A stretch of 64,000 bases of DNA from Orychophragmus violaceus (lineage: Eukaryota > Streptophyta > Magnoliopsida > Brassicales > Brassicaceae): the NCBI GenBank assembly GCA_030180135.1, contig CM058239.1, positions 38,973,789 through 39,037,788 of the forward strand. Direction: 5' to 3'. Position 1 is the first letter of the stretch. Each line of letters begins with the position of its first letter. The position numbers were made by a program, and so were the translations under genes. Positions 10,701 to 23,800 of this stretch are shown here, piece by piece. The notes under the pieces are model-generated. The model saw nothing but the letters and a program-made list of their open reading frames with translations. It made no database searches and was not told the DNA's origin.

Positions 10701-11239
10701 TGTTGGTACTGGATTTCCCTCTAGGAAATCCGGCCCATTAACAGACAAGACAAAGGCCCGTAATTACGAGCCCATTCCAGAATCAAAGATAGACGGGAGA
10801 GTCAACTCTCTCGTTTGGCCCAAGCGAAGCAAGCGCCTTGGAGAGGCCCAGACGACTCCGAAGCCGGAGACGATCGAGCTCGAGCTCGGCTGAGGATGAC
10901 GTGGAGATAGAGCAACTCGGTCATCGTCAGTTCAACTGATCCGCACGAATCTCGGAGATCGTTACAACGACGAGGCCGAAATATCAGGACGAAGAGATGA
11001 GAGTGGAGACTATTTAAAGGAAGAAGTGGCGGCTCATTAAAAACAATTCCAACCTAGGCTAAGAACACTTCGACTAGATAGCTCGATTCCATACTTTGTA
11101 CTCTCTTTTCGACTGTGTTTGTTCTATCTCGACGATCAGTCTCAATAAAGTCTTTGATTCATAGGAAACTATACCATTTCTATATCCAAAAGTCCAAATC
11201 CACGAATACAAATTCTTAGTGTGAATCCCGGATCTCACA
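10701..11239 (+). mobile_element. 3' LTR of element 1 (539 bp)
   Basis: Begins TGTTGGTACT after the PPT and ends GGATCTCACA. It contains a TATA-like CTATTTAAAG around 11012 and AATAAA near 11145, as expected for U3-R-U5. The boundary at 11239 is set by comparison with the intact right LTR of element A, where the flanking sequence is continuous. Confidence 0.8.
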
Positions 11240-12212
11240 GTGATGGGAGAGTGAAGGAGCATGAGCTTCCTTTTATACACAACCTTCAGCTTGCACCCCA
11301 AGTTTTGTGTGACACTTGTCATTGTATCTCCTCTCCTTTTTTGTAAACAAGCCACGTTCCACCCTTAAACCAAGCCAAATTCATTTAACCTTCTCTTCTG
11401 ATGTTCTCTTAGTTCCACGAACTCCACATAAAACCAAGGAGAATTCATTGTACTTTTCCTTCCATTCTTCTAGTGACACATCACACACATGTGCAAAATA
11501 CCAAAGAAAGGTTCATTGCACATCTCTCTCTTTTCTTTATTGTGTTGCCACGCCACCTCTCAGACTTGGAGAGCTATTCTTCTTCTCTCTCCATGCCACG
11601 TTGATGACCAAAAAAAACATAAGAGTTCATTGAACTCATTTTTATGTTGACAAGGAATCACACATGTGATTCAATGAATCCACACATCTTTTTGTATCCA
11701 ATGAAAGAAGAGGTGGCGCCATGGGAAGATTACACTTGTCATCTGAGATGTATTTTAGCCTGAAACTCCAATCATTAGCCCTTCATCCACTCTTAATTCC
11801 TCCTAATCATTCTTGTTCGGTTTGCTCATTTTCCCGATAATTATTTTAATAAATATCAGACGATTACCATAAACCTCCATACACTGATTCTCCTTGCTTT
11901 TTGATGAATTTAGCAACTTGAATCGTCCCATTTGGAGTTTCCTAGCTCTGGTTATGAATTTCCGAAATTTTCTCGGTTTTCTCGGTTTTTCACCCGACAA
12001 GCCGAAAAACACATATCCGCTCCGTTTCTTCGAATTCTGATCTTGTAAATATTCTTTATGGTTTAAAAAGAGAACATTTGGCCTGTCTCGTCTTCCGTCT
12101 CGAACTTTGGCAAAATTACCATTTTGCCCCTGGGTTTGGCAAAATTACAATTTTGCCCCTGTTGACTTTTCTTCTGCCCGTTGACCATATTTTTGTGATA
12201 CGGGGTATCACA
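11240..12212 (-). mobile_element. Left (3') LTR of element A, truncated by element 1
   Basis: Nearly identical to 18249-19228, with small indels (for example an 8-bp difference near 11870/18890). It ends GGGGTATCACA at 12212. On the minus strand this is the start of the 3' LTR (TGTGATACCCC). The missing remainder should lie left of element 1, outside the window. Confidence 0.85.
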
Positions 12213-12226
12213 TTCTTCCCCACTTA
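12213..12226 (-). other. Polypurine tract of element A
   Basis: On the minus strand AAGTGGGGAAGAA abuts TGTGATACCCC, the LTR start. This fixes the element's orientation as minus. Confidence 0.7.
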
Positions 12227-13793
12227 CAGGAATTCGGTCCCCGAATTCTCCGTCACTACCAGACTTTGAATCGGTTCCAACTCATGTAAGTTGCTCCGCC
12301 ACTCGCTTCCAACGCTTCCTTACTCAAACACTGCTGCATACCACTGACACCTGACGTTACGGCGACCCTTCTGTCTCATTCCATTATATCCCACTGATCT
12401 CATCAACCGTTCCACTCTTACTTCCAGTCTTGTATTCCGTACTGTGCTTCACGCTCAACTGTCTTCCTCCGTCCATCCGTCCCGACCTCGATCTTGTTCC
12501 CGCTGGTTCCTCTCCTTTGATTCGCATTTTAACTTCCCCACTTCGCTTCGTCTCCCCTGTCTTTCACGGTACTGGTTCGTCTCCCCGAGACATTCTTCAA
12601 GAATCTGCATTCCAACCCTGATGTCATTACGGCTCTAACTCCATTCACATTGATAACCCCACTCTGATGCTGAGAAGACCTCTTCCTGCTCACACGTCTC
12701 GGTTTCTGAATCCGATTCCGCTAACTTCCCACTTCATTCCCGCTAACGGCTTCGCTTTGGTTTCCATACGGCCGTTGCTGCTAACACATCATACTAACCG
12801 CTTCGCTTTTTCCGCTGCTCTCTACTGACACTTTCCCACTGACACTCCACACTGACTGCTTCACTTCCCGGGTCAACTCGTCTCACGGCTCCTTTCCAGC
12901 CCATCTCGCTTTCGGTTCGGGTTCGATCTCGCATTCGTATCGCATCTTCCATTCCGTCCTACATTCAACACAATAATTTTCACTGGAGCGGTGAATTCAA
13001 ACCAATCCATTCCCCGATTTCACTTCCTCATAGAAATATAGTTAGTTAATCATGTATCCGATTGTCACCCATGATTAAGTAACGATACCCTATAATTCCG
13101 CTTTCTCGCGAATCGACAGTCGATTCCAACCATTCTCAAGTTAGCTCAACACCTTAAACAAAAGGTTCTAGCACTTCTATTCTCAACGACCAACGATTGT
13201 AACTAAAATAACCTACAAAACCCAATACCTTACCATGCCACTCACACTCCGCACATGCTAAGCATGCCATAACACTAGCACTCTCACCGTGCTACACCAT
13301 CACGAAAGACTAACTATCCAACGCACCACACAAGCATTAGATAAAAACTCACAAGCAATTAACGCAAAAGCAACCAATTACCACACACAACCAAACAATC
13401 ATCAGATCGCTCCGGATATATCGTCAGTCTGGGTTTAGGTTATGATGAACGGTCATCAGTTCCGCTCATCATCAGACTTCACATGGTAATTCGTTTGCAT
13501 TGCAAAACCATCATGCGCATGCAAACAATTACTACGAAAGTCATAATGATAAGTGAACAATCTGCATCACATACATACACAAAAACAACAACATACACAT
13601 GTCTCGAGGTTTATAGAAATACATAGGGAAACAGAAATACAACCATAAGATGTCCGTCATCAACAACCCAACCCACAACTGCACCGCCATATCCTGGAGA
13701 TGTTCCCAACAACATACGAAAACCCGTCGATCTGGATACACACAATCAAAACATAGTTAGTGCCCATAGTCACCTGGCCTAACTATCATAACC
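12227..13793 (-). other. Non-coding 3' internal region of element A
   Basis: About 1.6 kb between the gag-like gene and the PPT where RT, RNase H and integrase would be expected in an autonomous element. I see no pol motif and no long ORF on either strand. The sequence is pyrimidine-rich on +. Confidence 0.65.
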
Positions 13794-15395
13794 CTAACAG
13801 CCCCAGCACGACCAGAATGCCATACACAGACGGCATCGCGGCTTGCGATGGTAACCACTGGCAGGTGCGCCGGGAGGGTGTGGTGGGTGTGCCTCTCTAG
13901 TCGGCGGTCTGACCTGTTGCGGCTCTGCTATCGGACACAACTGCGCTACATGACCTCCGCGACCACAAATCTGATAAACCGGAACGGGCGCTGGGCGTGG
14001 CCCACGGTAACACTCTGACGCCTGATGATCTGTCGCCCCACACAACTGACAAGAAGAAACTGACCCCGAAGAAGGCTCCTGAAAACACTCAGCTGCCCGA
14101 TGTCCCTGACCTCCACAAATCTGACAAACAATTGGCACTGAACGGGACCGACGAGAAGTGGACCGACGGGAACAAGCGGATGCTCTGTGTCCCTCGTCTC
14201 CACACCTCCTGCATGACCTCGATAGCCTCGGTGGCTGCACCAATGGTGGCTGCGCTACAGGTAACTGCGCGGCTGGCTGCCGAATGAGCTCAGCGTCTCT
14301 GCGACTCGGTCCTGGTCGACACTCCTCAGGCAATGGGGCACGATGCGGCTCTATGTCTGATATACGCGGTCCGGGCCCCACGACTGGGCAAGTTGGTGCA
14401 ATATGACCGTCCATGCCACACACCTGGCAATAATAAGGGCTCGGTGCCGGCTGGCGCGTCTCGCGGTAACGCGGATCGACTGGTCGTGGACACCAATACA
14501 GATGGAAACCCTGAACTCCGCAGGCGCTAAATGTCCGGTACACAGGCATAGGCGGCACTGGATCTGGCGTGTCTGCTAGCGGCATCTCCGGTGGTACAAC
14601 TGGCTCGGTCGGTGGTGCCTCTGGAGATGTAACTGACTCGAACTGAGTGCCCGACCCTGACGTCGACATCGGCGCTACTCATGCGGCTGACTCCCTGTCT
14701 GAGTGTGGCTCCGCACCATCGAGTGAGGGATCTCCTGGCCTCTGCGGCGATCCTGGCTGATGATGCGGCCCAACATGCTGCTCCAAAACGTCGGCTAATA
14801 TCGCCATCTGCTCGTCCATCCGCTGCGCCCACTGCGCATGCTGCTCCGGGTCCAACGGCTCCATGTCCAGGTCCATGTCAAAAGTTGGGTGTACCTGGTC
14901 CAACTGAAAGTCCCCTCCACCAAGTGGAATGAAATCTGACTCATGCAGACTGAAGGGTAGTGGCACATTAGGTGCCTCAAGCTGCATCCCTACTGGCAAT
15001 GTAGGTGCCTCAAACTGAGGTGGGAATGATGGCAACCCATAATCCACGAATCCCAAATATCCCGTCACTCCTACGGTCGGGTCTGCGGTACCTGCATCGT
15101 CCTGTAGAGAAGGCGGTAACGGGTCTGGTAATGGCCTCCAATCCACAGCGGCGGCTCTCGCTCCCTAATGCACACGGGGAACAACTGGCGGCCGATATGA
15201 TACCCGTGAACCCTGCGACTGGCCATGCGGTCCTATCCTCAGACCTGCCTGATGCTGGTCTACCAACGCCTGGTACTCGGCTCGAGTCATCCGACGCTCA
15301 CCCATACTGCTCGCGGCGATCTCACACACCCATTGCACGCACCCACACACACTCCGTCCAGGGACGCTCTGCTGCTGTCTGCAATCATAAACCAC
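13794..15395 (-). pseudogene. Gag-like gene of element A with array of zinc knuckles
   Basis: Read on minus, a frame with two nonsense codons (TAG near 15166, where element B has CAG-type codons; TGA at 14681-14679) encodes an N-terminal Pro/Asp-rich region shared with element B (VDWRPLPDPLP, PLPFSLHESDF) and the segment MDEQMAILADVLEQ. The C-terminal half holds a series of retroviral-type knuckles: CQVCGMDGHIAPTC, CRRCGDEGHRASAC, CQICGGQGHRAAEC and CQLCGATDHQASEC. A fifth degenerate one (YQICGRGGHVAQLC) has Tyr for the first Cys. Typical plant gags have one or two. This implies an RNA- or DNA-binding nucleocapsid-like protein. No protease follows. ATG choice is tentative. Confidence 0.65.
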
Positions 15396-15562
15396 AAATA
15401 AAGATTAGTACACATAATACAAATTTTCTACCCCATCCCAACCCCGGATTTACGAACGCGGCTCGGTTTCCTAATGGATGCTTGGGTAAGATACAATTTT
15501 GACTCGATAAAACCACGGAAAACACTCAGAAATGAACAGCTTTGAAACCCATGCAGAACCAT

Positions 15563-15575
15563 GCTCTGATACCAC
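15563..15575 (-). other. Primer binding site of element A
   Basis: On minus the sequence GTGGTATCAGAGC follows the LTR end by a few bases. TGGTATCAGAGC is complementary to the 3' end of initiator tRNA-Met, the usual plant LTR-element primer. Confidence 0.85.
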
Positions 15576-15580
15576 CTTTC

Positions 15581-18500
15581 TATAACGCCCCTTTCCCATT
15601 CTCCGATGACCGTCGAGCTGACCGGTCAACAATCAAACAAGAACATGACCGATCGAACCCGAGCAAGTCGAACAGGAAAATTTCGTCACAGGACGAAGCC
15701 AGAGACAGATCAGTTTGAGACAAAGGCTCGCCCTGACCCGTCCTTGACTCCGCTATCCTCACTTTGATAGCACAAGTTGTACACCTTGTACCATTTCCGT
15801 GAGTTGTGTCGTTTCGGACTAAACACCATATCAGGAAAGCATATTCATTTCTGAGTAACCAAACGTTCAGCACAATCAACACAACAACAATCAAAGCTAA
15901 ATACAAAATTGGCGACAAGCCAAACCGAAATAAAACATCCAAAACCATCGAATCAAAACCCCGCCACAAGCAATCCCGACACTACACCGAGGACCTCCTG
16001 CGTCCGTCGCTGCTACACCTGAAAACACACAAAAAGAGTCTAATGAGCGATCTAAGATCACCCAGTGAATCGGCTCCCCACCAAGTCTTCTAATCTATCT
16101 ATCATCTATAGATTCCCGCCCGAAAACCCCAAAATAACAATCAACATAACAGATAGCCGATCACGCACTACCACGTCGCGTCGACCCCCACACAATCAAT
16201 TGCCAAAAGAAAGAGAAGGCGATTAGAGGAAATCGGGAGCACTGCGGCACATATCCCCGATTGAGACTCGATCTATCTACCGCGCACTACCAACTACACC
16301 AAAACACAGACGCTGGGCCCCTACGATCTTGGTAACTTCCACGGGTTCTCACCGTTACCGATATGGCAACTAACCCACGACTCCTAGCCGTCCACACAAC
16401 GACTAGGACACCGTTCTCTGTCCATCGATACGCGGTGACTCCGGTTACCCCTGGCAACCCGAGCTTCCATGCACTCCAGCCCTAGGACGCGACCCCGTAT
16501 TCTCCGGACTACACCCTACAGACGTCACTCCATAGGTTCGCACCTGCCAGAACCACTACCAAAGGTACGTGGACAGACTAGGTTCTCAATTCCCGAGGAT
16601 CCAATCGGGTCAGAAGTACCAAAACGTAATCAAACACCTAGACTTGCGGGATCTAACGCACCCTAGAGTCCTAGTGCATAAATATAAACACGCAGACTCG
16701 CTTGGACTCTAGCAATCAATCTCAATCAATAACGACAATCAACTCAACCCCGCATCCCGCAAGTCTACTCACACACACCACCGCTCTGACCCGGCACCGT
16801 ACCGAGTCAGCACCACAACTTAACCGGTCCCGTGACCGAGTTAAGTAACAACAAGGATCGCTCGGCCCAACACCGAGACGATCTAAAGGCCTGCACAAAA
16901 AGTTAACCACAACCACATAGCAAATACAATCACGCAATCAACTGTCTACTCGGCCCAACACCGAAGTAGACTCACAATCACACACACATGCCTATTAGGG
17001 TTTCTAACGTCTTTTAACCAATTCACGCCCGCTACCTTGGGTTAGCCTCTTGCTAACCCGTAGACGGTTCAACAATCACAACACTTCTCATTTCTTAATC
17101 TCTCATAAACATCTTTTAACAACTCTTCGATCCGTCGGTTTAGAGCTAGTAGCTTACTAAACTCCCCGACGTCTCATCATTCATTACTTAATTCATTACA
17201 CTTCGGGAAACCCCGATACCGTTCATATTCTATACGTTTGTTCAGGTTTAACTTCCGTATTTTAACTCGTCTTAATTCCCGTATATATATTCATTTATTA
17301 CCGCGCTTTACTTATATATATATATGCATATATGGCCCTAGTCATGCAACGACTATATGAATGCATCACGCACCGCTACTACCAACCTAGCAGCACACAA
17401 TCAGGTTTAATCCGTTTTAAGTCTAACATGCTTCTTTAACCCTAGCCGGTTTACCGTTAATTCAGTCAATCACTCAACTCAATTCAATTCCATATATAAA
17501 CGGGTATGCACTCCTATCTCTACGGTTTTCCCATTTAACGTTCTATATGCAACTACGGTGTTTGAGCCGACTCACAGTGATTACGTGGAACGGTGGACCG
17601 GATGCAGATACGGCTTCCCGAGACCCGAACGAAACCCGAATACTCCGAGTACACGAACACAAACTCCTGAACTTCACGAACACCCGCACACGAACCGCAT
17701 ACACAAACCGGCCGGAGTCAACGCGTTGACCGGCGTTTACCACGGCGTTGATCGAGGCTAACCGTTGACCTTTGACCACACTAACCGGTTGACCACTCTG
17801 AACCAACTGAACCGTCTTCAATTAAACCGGTTAGGTTAAACCGGTTTTGAGTCAACCGTTGACCGGGTTGACCGGTTAACCTAAACCGACTCAAATTAAG
17901 CCAAACCATCTTCTCTCTCTCTTCTTCATCTTCACGCCTCTCTCTCTATCTTCTTCTTATTCTTCACGCCTCTCCTCCTCTTTCTCTTTCTTCTTTCTCT
18001 CTCTACTTTCCCTCTCCTCTTTCTCTCTCTCTTCCTCTTCCTCCGGTCTTCTTCTTCCTCTCTCCTTCTCTTCATCTCACGCTTCTCTTCTTCTCTCTCT
18101 TTCTCTCTTCTTCTCTCTCCTCTTCTTCACGCTTCTTCTCTTCTTCTTCTCTCCTCCTCCGATCTTCTTCTTCTTCTTCTTCTTCTTCTTCTCACGCTCT
18201 TCTTCTCCTCTTCCCCTCTTCTTCTTTTCTTTTGTTATTTTTGTTGTGGTGATGGAAGAGTGAAGGAGCATGAACTTCCTTTTATACACAACCTTCAGCT
18301 TGCACCCCAAGTTTTGTGTGACACTTGTCATTGTATCTCCTCTCCTTTTTTGTAAACAAGCCACGTTCCACCCTTAAACTAAGCCAAATTCATTTAACCT
18401 TCTCTTATGATGTTCTCCTAGTGCCACGAACTCCACATAAAACCAAGGAGAATTCATTGTACTTTTCCTTCCATTCTTCTAGTGACACATCACACACATG

Positions 18501-19228
18501 TGCAAAATACCAAAGAAAGGTTCATTGCACATCTCTCTCTTTTCTTTATTGTGTTGCCACGCCACCTCTCAGACTTGGAGAGAAAGTCTTCTTCTCTCTC
18601 CATGCCACGTTGATGACCAAAAAAACATAAGAGTTCATTGAACTCATTTTTATGTTGACAAGGAATCACACATGTGATTCAATGAATCCACACATCTTTT
18701 TGTATCCAATGAAAGAAGAGGTGGCGCCATGGGAAGATTACACTTGTCATCTGAGATGTATTTTAGCCTGAAACTCCAATCATTAGCCCTTCATCCACTC
18801 TTAATTCCTCCTAATCATTCTTGTTCGGTTTGCTCATTTTCCCGATAATTATTTTAATAAATATCAGACGATTACCATAAATCTCCAAACCTCCATACAC
18901 TGATTCTCCTTGCCTTTTTATGAATTTAATAACTTGAATCGTCCCATTTGGAGTTTCCTAGCTCCGGTTAAGAATTTCCGAAATTTTCTCGGTTTTCTCG
19001 GTTTTTCAACCGAGAAACCGAAAAACACATATCCGCTTCGTTTCTTCGAATTATGATCTTGTAAATGTTCTTTATGGTTTAAAAAGAGAACATTTGGCCC
19101 GTCTCGTCTTCCGTCTCGAATTTTGGCAAAATTACCATTTTGCCCCTGGGTTTGGCAAAATTATAATTTTGCCCCTGTTGACTTTTCTTCTGCCCGTTGA
19201 CCATATTTTTGTGATACGGGGTATCACA
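15581..19228 (-). mobile_element. Right (5') LTR of element A, 3648 bp
   Basis: On + it runs TATAACGCCCC ... GGGGTATCACA, with the second base of the expected TG mutated. The related LTR of B begins TGTGACGCCCC. The inner edge abuts the PBS, and the outer edge at 19228 joins the gag gene of element B. It contains a polypyrimidine/microsatellite zone at 17905-18235 (TC and TTC runs), a GTTGACC/ACCGGTT-rich zone around 17700-17890, and no convincing gene. An LTR this long with so little internal sequence is unusual. Confidence 0.8.
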
Positions 19229-20574
19229 GGCGTGGCCCACGGTAACAAGATGATGCATGGTGATCTGAAGCACCATACAGCTGACAAGAAGAAGTAGACT
19301 CCGAAGAAGGATCCTGAAAACACTCGGACGCACGATGACCCTGAACTCCACATATCTGGCAGACTACTGGGGCTGAGCGAGACCTACGGGAACAAACACA
19401 TGCTCAATGCCCCTCTGCTCCACACCCCCGGAAAGTCCTCGATGATCTCGGTGGCTGAATTAGTGGTGGCTGTGCTATAGGTAACTGGGCGGCTGGTGGC
19501 TGAATGATCGGCTGTGGAATGAGCTTGGTGTCTCAGCGACTAGGTCCGGGTCAGTAGCCCTCAGGCAATGGGGCGCGGTACGGCTCTGCGTCAGACATAC
19601 GCGGTCCTGGTCCCACAATCGGAAATATTGGCGTGAGGTGACCGTCCATACCACATACCTGATAGTAATAAGGACCTAGCACCAGCTGGTATGGCTCACG
19701 ATAATGCGGATTGACGGGTCGTGGACACCAGTACAAATGCAAACCCTGAACACCGCATGCGTTACACGTTCAGTGTACAGGCATTGGCGGTAGCGAGTCT
19801 GTCGTGTCTGCTGGTAGGGTCTCTGGCGGCGCAACTGGCTTGGTCGGCGGTGTACCTAGCGGTGTAACGGGCTCAAATTGTGTATCCGTCTCCGACATCG
19901 ACATCGGCTCAGCCCCGGATAGTGGCTCCGTCGCAGAGAATTGCTCGGTAGAGCCGGGTGACGATGATGCCGATCTATCAATTGGTGTACGGGGCAACAT
20001 TGGATGTGGATCCGGCTGATGGTGTGGTCCAATCTGCTGCTCTAGAACGTCCCCGAGTATCGCCATCTGCTCATCAACGTGCTTCTCCCAATACGGATGC
20101 TGCTCTGGGTCTATCGGCTCCATATCCATGTCGACTCCTGCATGTAACGGGTCCACCATAAAGTCTACCCCCACTGAGCGGGACAAAATCTGACTCATGT
20201 AGGTTAAAGGGTAACGGTACATCATGCGCCTCGAGCATCGGCGGCTGAATCACTAGTGGTACCCTAGGCGCCTCTAACTGTGGCGGTAATGGTGGCAATC
20301 CATGGTCTGCATATCCCAGAAATCCCATCATCCCTGCGAATGGGTCTGGGGTACCTGCGTCATCCTGTAGAGCTGAAGGTAATGGATCAGGCAACGGCCT
20401 CCAATCTACGGTGGATGCTCTCGCTCCCTGCTGCACTCGCGGAAGAACCGGTGGTCGATCAGATATCCAGGAATCTTGTGATTGTCCAGGCTGTGCTCTC
20501 AGACTCGCCTGGAGCTGCTCTAACTGAGCTCGATATTGTGCCGCAGTCATCCGATGATGACTCATACTGCTCAC
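19229..20574 (-). pseudogene. Gag-like gene of element B, truncated by element A
   Basis: Homologous to the element A gene: the start MSSMSHHRMTAAQYRAQLEQ at 20574 is followed by VDWRPLPDPLP, PLPFNLHESDF and VDEQMAILGDVLEQ. There is a frameshift around 20180-20200 and a stop near 19771. The first knuckle region is readable (YYQVCGMDGHLTPIFP, already degenerate). The gene stops at 19229, where the LTR of element A is inserted; the next bases match the element A gag near 13993. The rest of B should continue left of the window. Confidence 0.65.
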
Positions 20575-20814
20575 TGATATCCCACACTATGCACACACCC
20601 ACACACAATCCGTCCGGGGACAATCTGCTGCTGACTGCAAACAAAAACACAGACAGACATTAGTACAGATAATACAAAGTCCTACGCCATCCCAACCCCG
20701 AATTTACAGACGCGGTTCGGTTTACTAATGGATGCTTGGGTAAGACACAATTTTGACTCGATAAAACACGAAAACACTCAAAAATGAACAGATTTGAAAT
20801 CCATGACGAACCAT

Positions 20815-20827
20815 GCTCTGATACCAC
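20815..20827 (-). other. Primer binding site of element B
   Basis: Same initiator-Met-type PBS as element A (minus strand GTGGTATCAGAGC), five bases from the LTR end TGTGACGCCCC on +. Confidence 0.85.
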
Positions 20828-20832
20828 CTTTT

Positions 20833-23800
20833 TGTGACGCCCCTTTCCCATTATCTGCTGACCGTCGAGCTGACCGGCCAACAATCAAACAAGAACATGA
20901 CCGATCGAACCCGAGCAAGTCAAATAGGAAAGGTTCGCCACAAGATGAGGCCAGAGACAGATCGGTTTGAGACAAAGGCTCGCACTAACCCGTCTTTGAC
21001 CCCGCTATCCTCACTTCCATAGTACAGAGCTTTACAACTTGTACTACTTCCGTGAGTTGTGATGGTTCCGAATAAACACAATATCAGGGAAACAAATTTA
21101 TTTATGAGTAAATCAAAGGTTACATAACGTTTAACCGTCTTTACAAATCAGTTTGCCAATCATCAAGAACAACACATAAATCTCAATACAAAATTGGCGC
21201 CAAAGCCGAACCGAGAGAAACCCCAAAATCATCGAATCAAAACCCTGCCACAAGCAATCCCGAAACTACACCGAGGACCTCCCGCGTCCGTTGCTGCTAA
21301 ACCGAAAAACACAAAAAGAGTATAATGAGCGATATAAGATCACCCAGCGAGTCGGTTCCCCACTAGGGATTCTATTCTATCTATCAACTATAGATGCCCT
21401 CCCGAAAACCCCAAAATAACAAACAACACAATAAACGGCCGATCACGCACTACCACGTCGTGTCAAACCCACAACACACAAGCACTTGCCAAAATGAAGA
21501 GAAAGCGATTAAAGTAAATCGGAAGCAATGTGGCACATGCTCTCGATTGAAACTCGATCTATCTATCGCGTAATACCAACCACACCAACACAACACTGGG
21601 CCCCTACGATCTCTGTAACTTCCACGGGTTTCCACCGTTACCGACATGATAACTAACCCCCATGACTCCTAGACGTAAACACGAAGTTTAACGGCTAAGA
21701 CACCGTTCTCCATCCATCGATACGCGGTGACTCAAGTTATCCCTGGCAACCCAAGTTTACATGAACTCCGGCCCTAGGACACGACCCCGTATTCTCAGGA
21801 CCACACACCTACCGGCGTCACTCAGTAGGTTAACTCCATAACTGGAATTACCATGATCCGATTAGGCAACTACCCGAGGATCCAATCGGGTCGGAAGTAC
21901 CAGAACATATCCAAACACCTAGACTTGCGCGATCTAATGCACCCTAGAGTCCTACTGCATAAATGTAAACACGCAGACTCGCTCGGACTCTAGCAATCAT
22001 TTTCAATCAATAATCAACAACAATCTTAACTCCATATCCCGCAAGTCTACACACACACCCGCACCACAGCCCTGACTCGGCACCGTACCGAGTTAGCAAC
22101 CAAGACTTAATCGGTCCAGTGACCAAGTTAAGTATCCACACGGATCGCTCGGCCCAACACCAAGACGATCTAACAGGCCTGCACAGAAAGCTCAACAGCA
22201 AAAACCACACAACCATACAATAAAATCATCCCCACACAATCAGGCCTATTAGGGTTTTTTAAGTCTTTTAACCAATTCACGTCTGCTACCTTGGATTAGC
22301 GGATTGCTAACTCGTAGACGGCCCATATCTCATTAACGTCTGCTACCTTGGATTAGCGGATTGCTAATACGTAGACGGCTCACCAATCTCATCACTTTCC
22401 CTTCTCTTAACCTTTCCTGAATATTTTTTATTAAATCTATGATCCGTCGGTTTAGAGCTAGTAGATTACTAAACTCCCCGACGTCTCATCTTTTCTTTAC
22501 TTAATTCATTTCTTCTCCGCAACTTGTATTAAACCTAATCCTGATATCATTCTTTATGCTATATGTCCGTTTAGGTTTAATTCCATATTTTAACACCGTC
22601 TTAATTTCTGTACTTAGATTCATTTGATATCGTCCTTTAAATACATATATATGCATATACGGCACTATCATGCCACGAGTATATGCATGCATCAATAACA
22701 GGTTCCGAAAACCTAGCGGCACACAACAGGCTTAATCCGTTTAATTCTCTTGATCCTAACATGCGTCTTATACCCTAACCGGTTTATCGTTAATCAGACA
22801 ATTCGATTATCAAACACATTCAAATCATATTCGGGTATGCAAACCCTAATTCTACGATTACTCAATTTCCGATCTACATGCTTCTAACTACGGTGTTTGA
22901 GCCGACTCACAGTGATTGGTCAGAATGAACGGCACGGATGCGGACACGAATCCCGAGACCCCGAACTGAGACCCGAACCTCCCGAACACCCGAATACGAA
23001 CTCCGAAAACACTCTAGATCATTGAACGGCCGTTGAACCGAGCGTTGACCGGCCCGGTTTCTGGTGTTGACCACTTTGAACGGCGGCATTGACCGGTTGA
23101 CCGTTGACCCACCCTGAACCGGTTGACCCAAGTCTCTGAATCGGCTGAACCAATGAAACAAAATCCAATTAACCGGTTTAGGTAAACTGGGTCAAAGTTA
23201 ATCGTTGACCAAGAGTTGACCGGTTAACCTAAACTGATCCAAATCCACCCAAACCGACTTCAATCAAATCCCAACTCAGTGCTAAACCAACCATGGTGAA
23301 CCGATGGAGGAGAGAGGCGGCGGAGGAAGAAGTTCGGCGACTATTCTGGCATTGACCGGCGGCGGCGGACCGTTGACCACGGCGGAGGTAACTTTTTCTG
23401 GCGGCTCTGGTGACAAACTACAAACCAAACTGCTCAGGAAGAAGAGATCTATCCACATGTGGCTTCAAACAGTCCAGATCTGATGAAGGAAGAGAGAGAG
23501 CCCAAGAAACCCTAACTGCGTCAGCTCTCCGGCCAAATTCCGGCGAGCTCCGATAACGGAGGCAGTGAAGGATGGCTGGCAGTTGTAGAGGAGAGTGAGG
23601 GGAGTCCACTAGGCTTTGCAGAAGGTGATTTGAATTTAAGATGGAGAAGATATGATATTTCTTGTAATAGAAGCTATTTAAGAACAAATTGTGTCCTTGA
23701 GGTTTCAAGAAGAATTTTATGGGATTGTTGAGTGTTTCTTGAGAGAGATGTCGACAGAGAGAGTGTAGTGAGAGGTGCTTCTGATCAAAAATAGAGTCTG

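Larger units (their letters stand above)
1..11239 (+). mobile_element. Tat-lineage Ty3/gypsy retrotransposon (element 1), 5' end outside window
   Basis: Order of parts is gag C-terminus, protease, RT, RNase H, second (archaeal-type) RNase H, integrase, minisatellite spacer, antisense ORF, PPT and 3' LTR. A second RNase H between the first one and integrase, plus a long 3' spacer with an extra ORF, are hallmarks of the Tat/Ogre lineage. The LTR starts TGTTGG at 10701 and ends CTCACA at 11239. The next five bases (GTGAT) match the uninterrupted copy of the target at 18249-18253, so this element inserted into the LTR of element A. The coding region has a stop in the protease-RT linker, a frameshift after RT and an internal duplication, so it cannot be autonomous. 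The other LTR lies left of the window. Confidence 0.9.
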
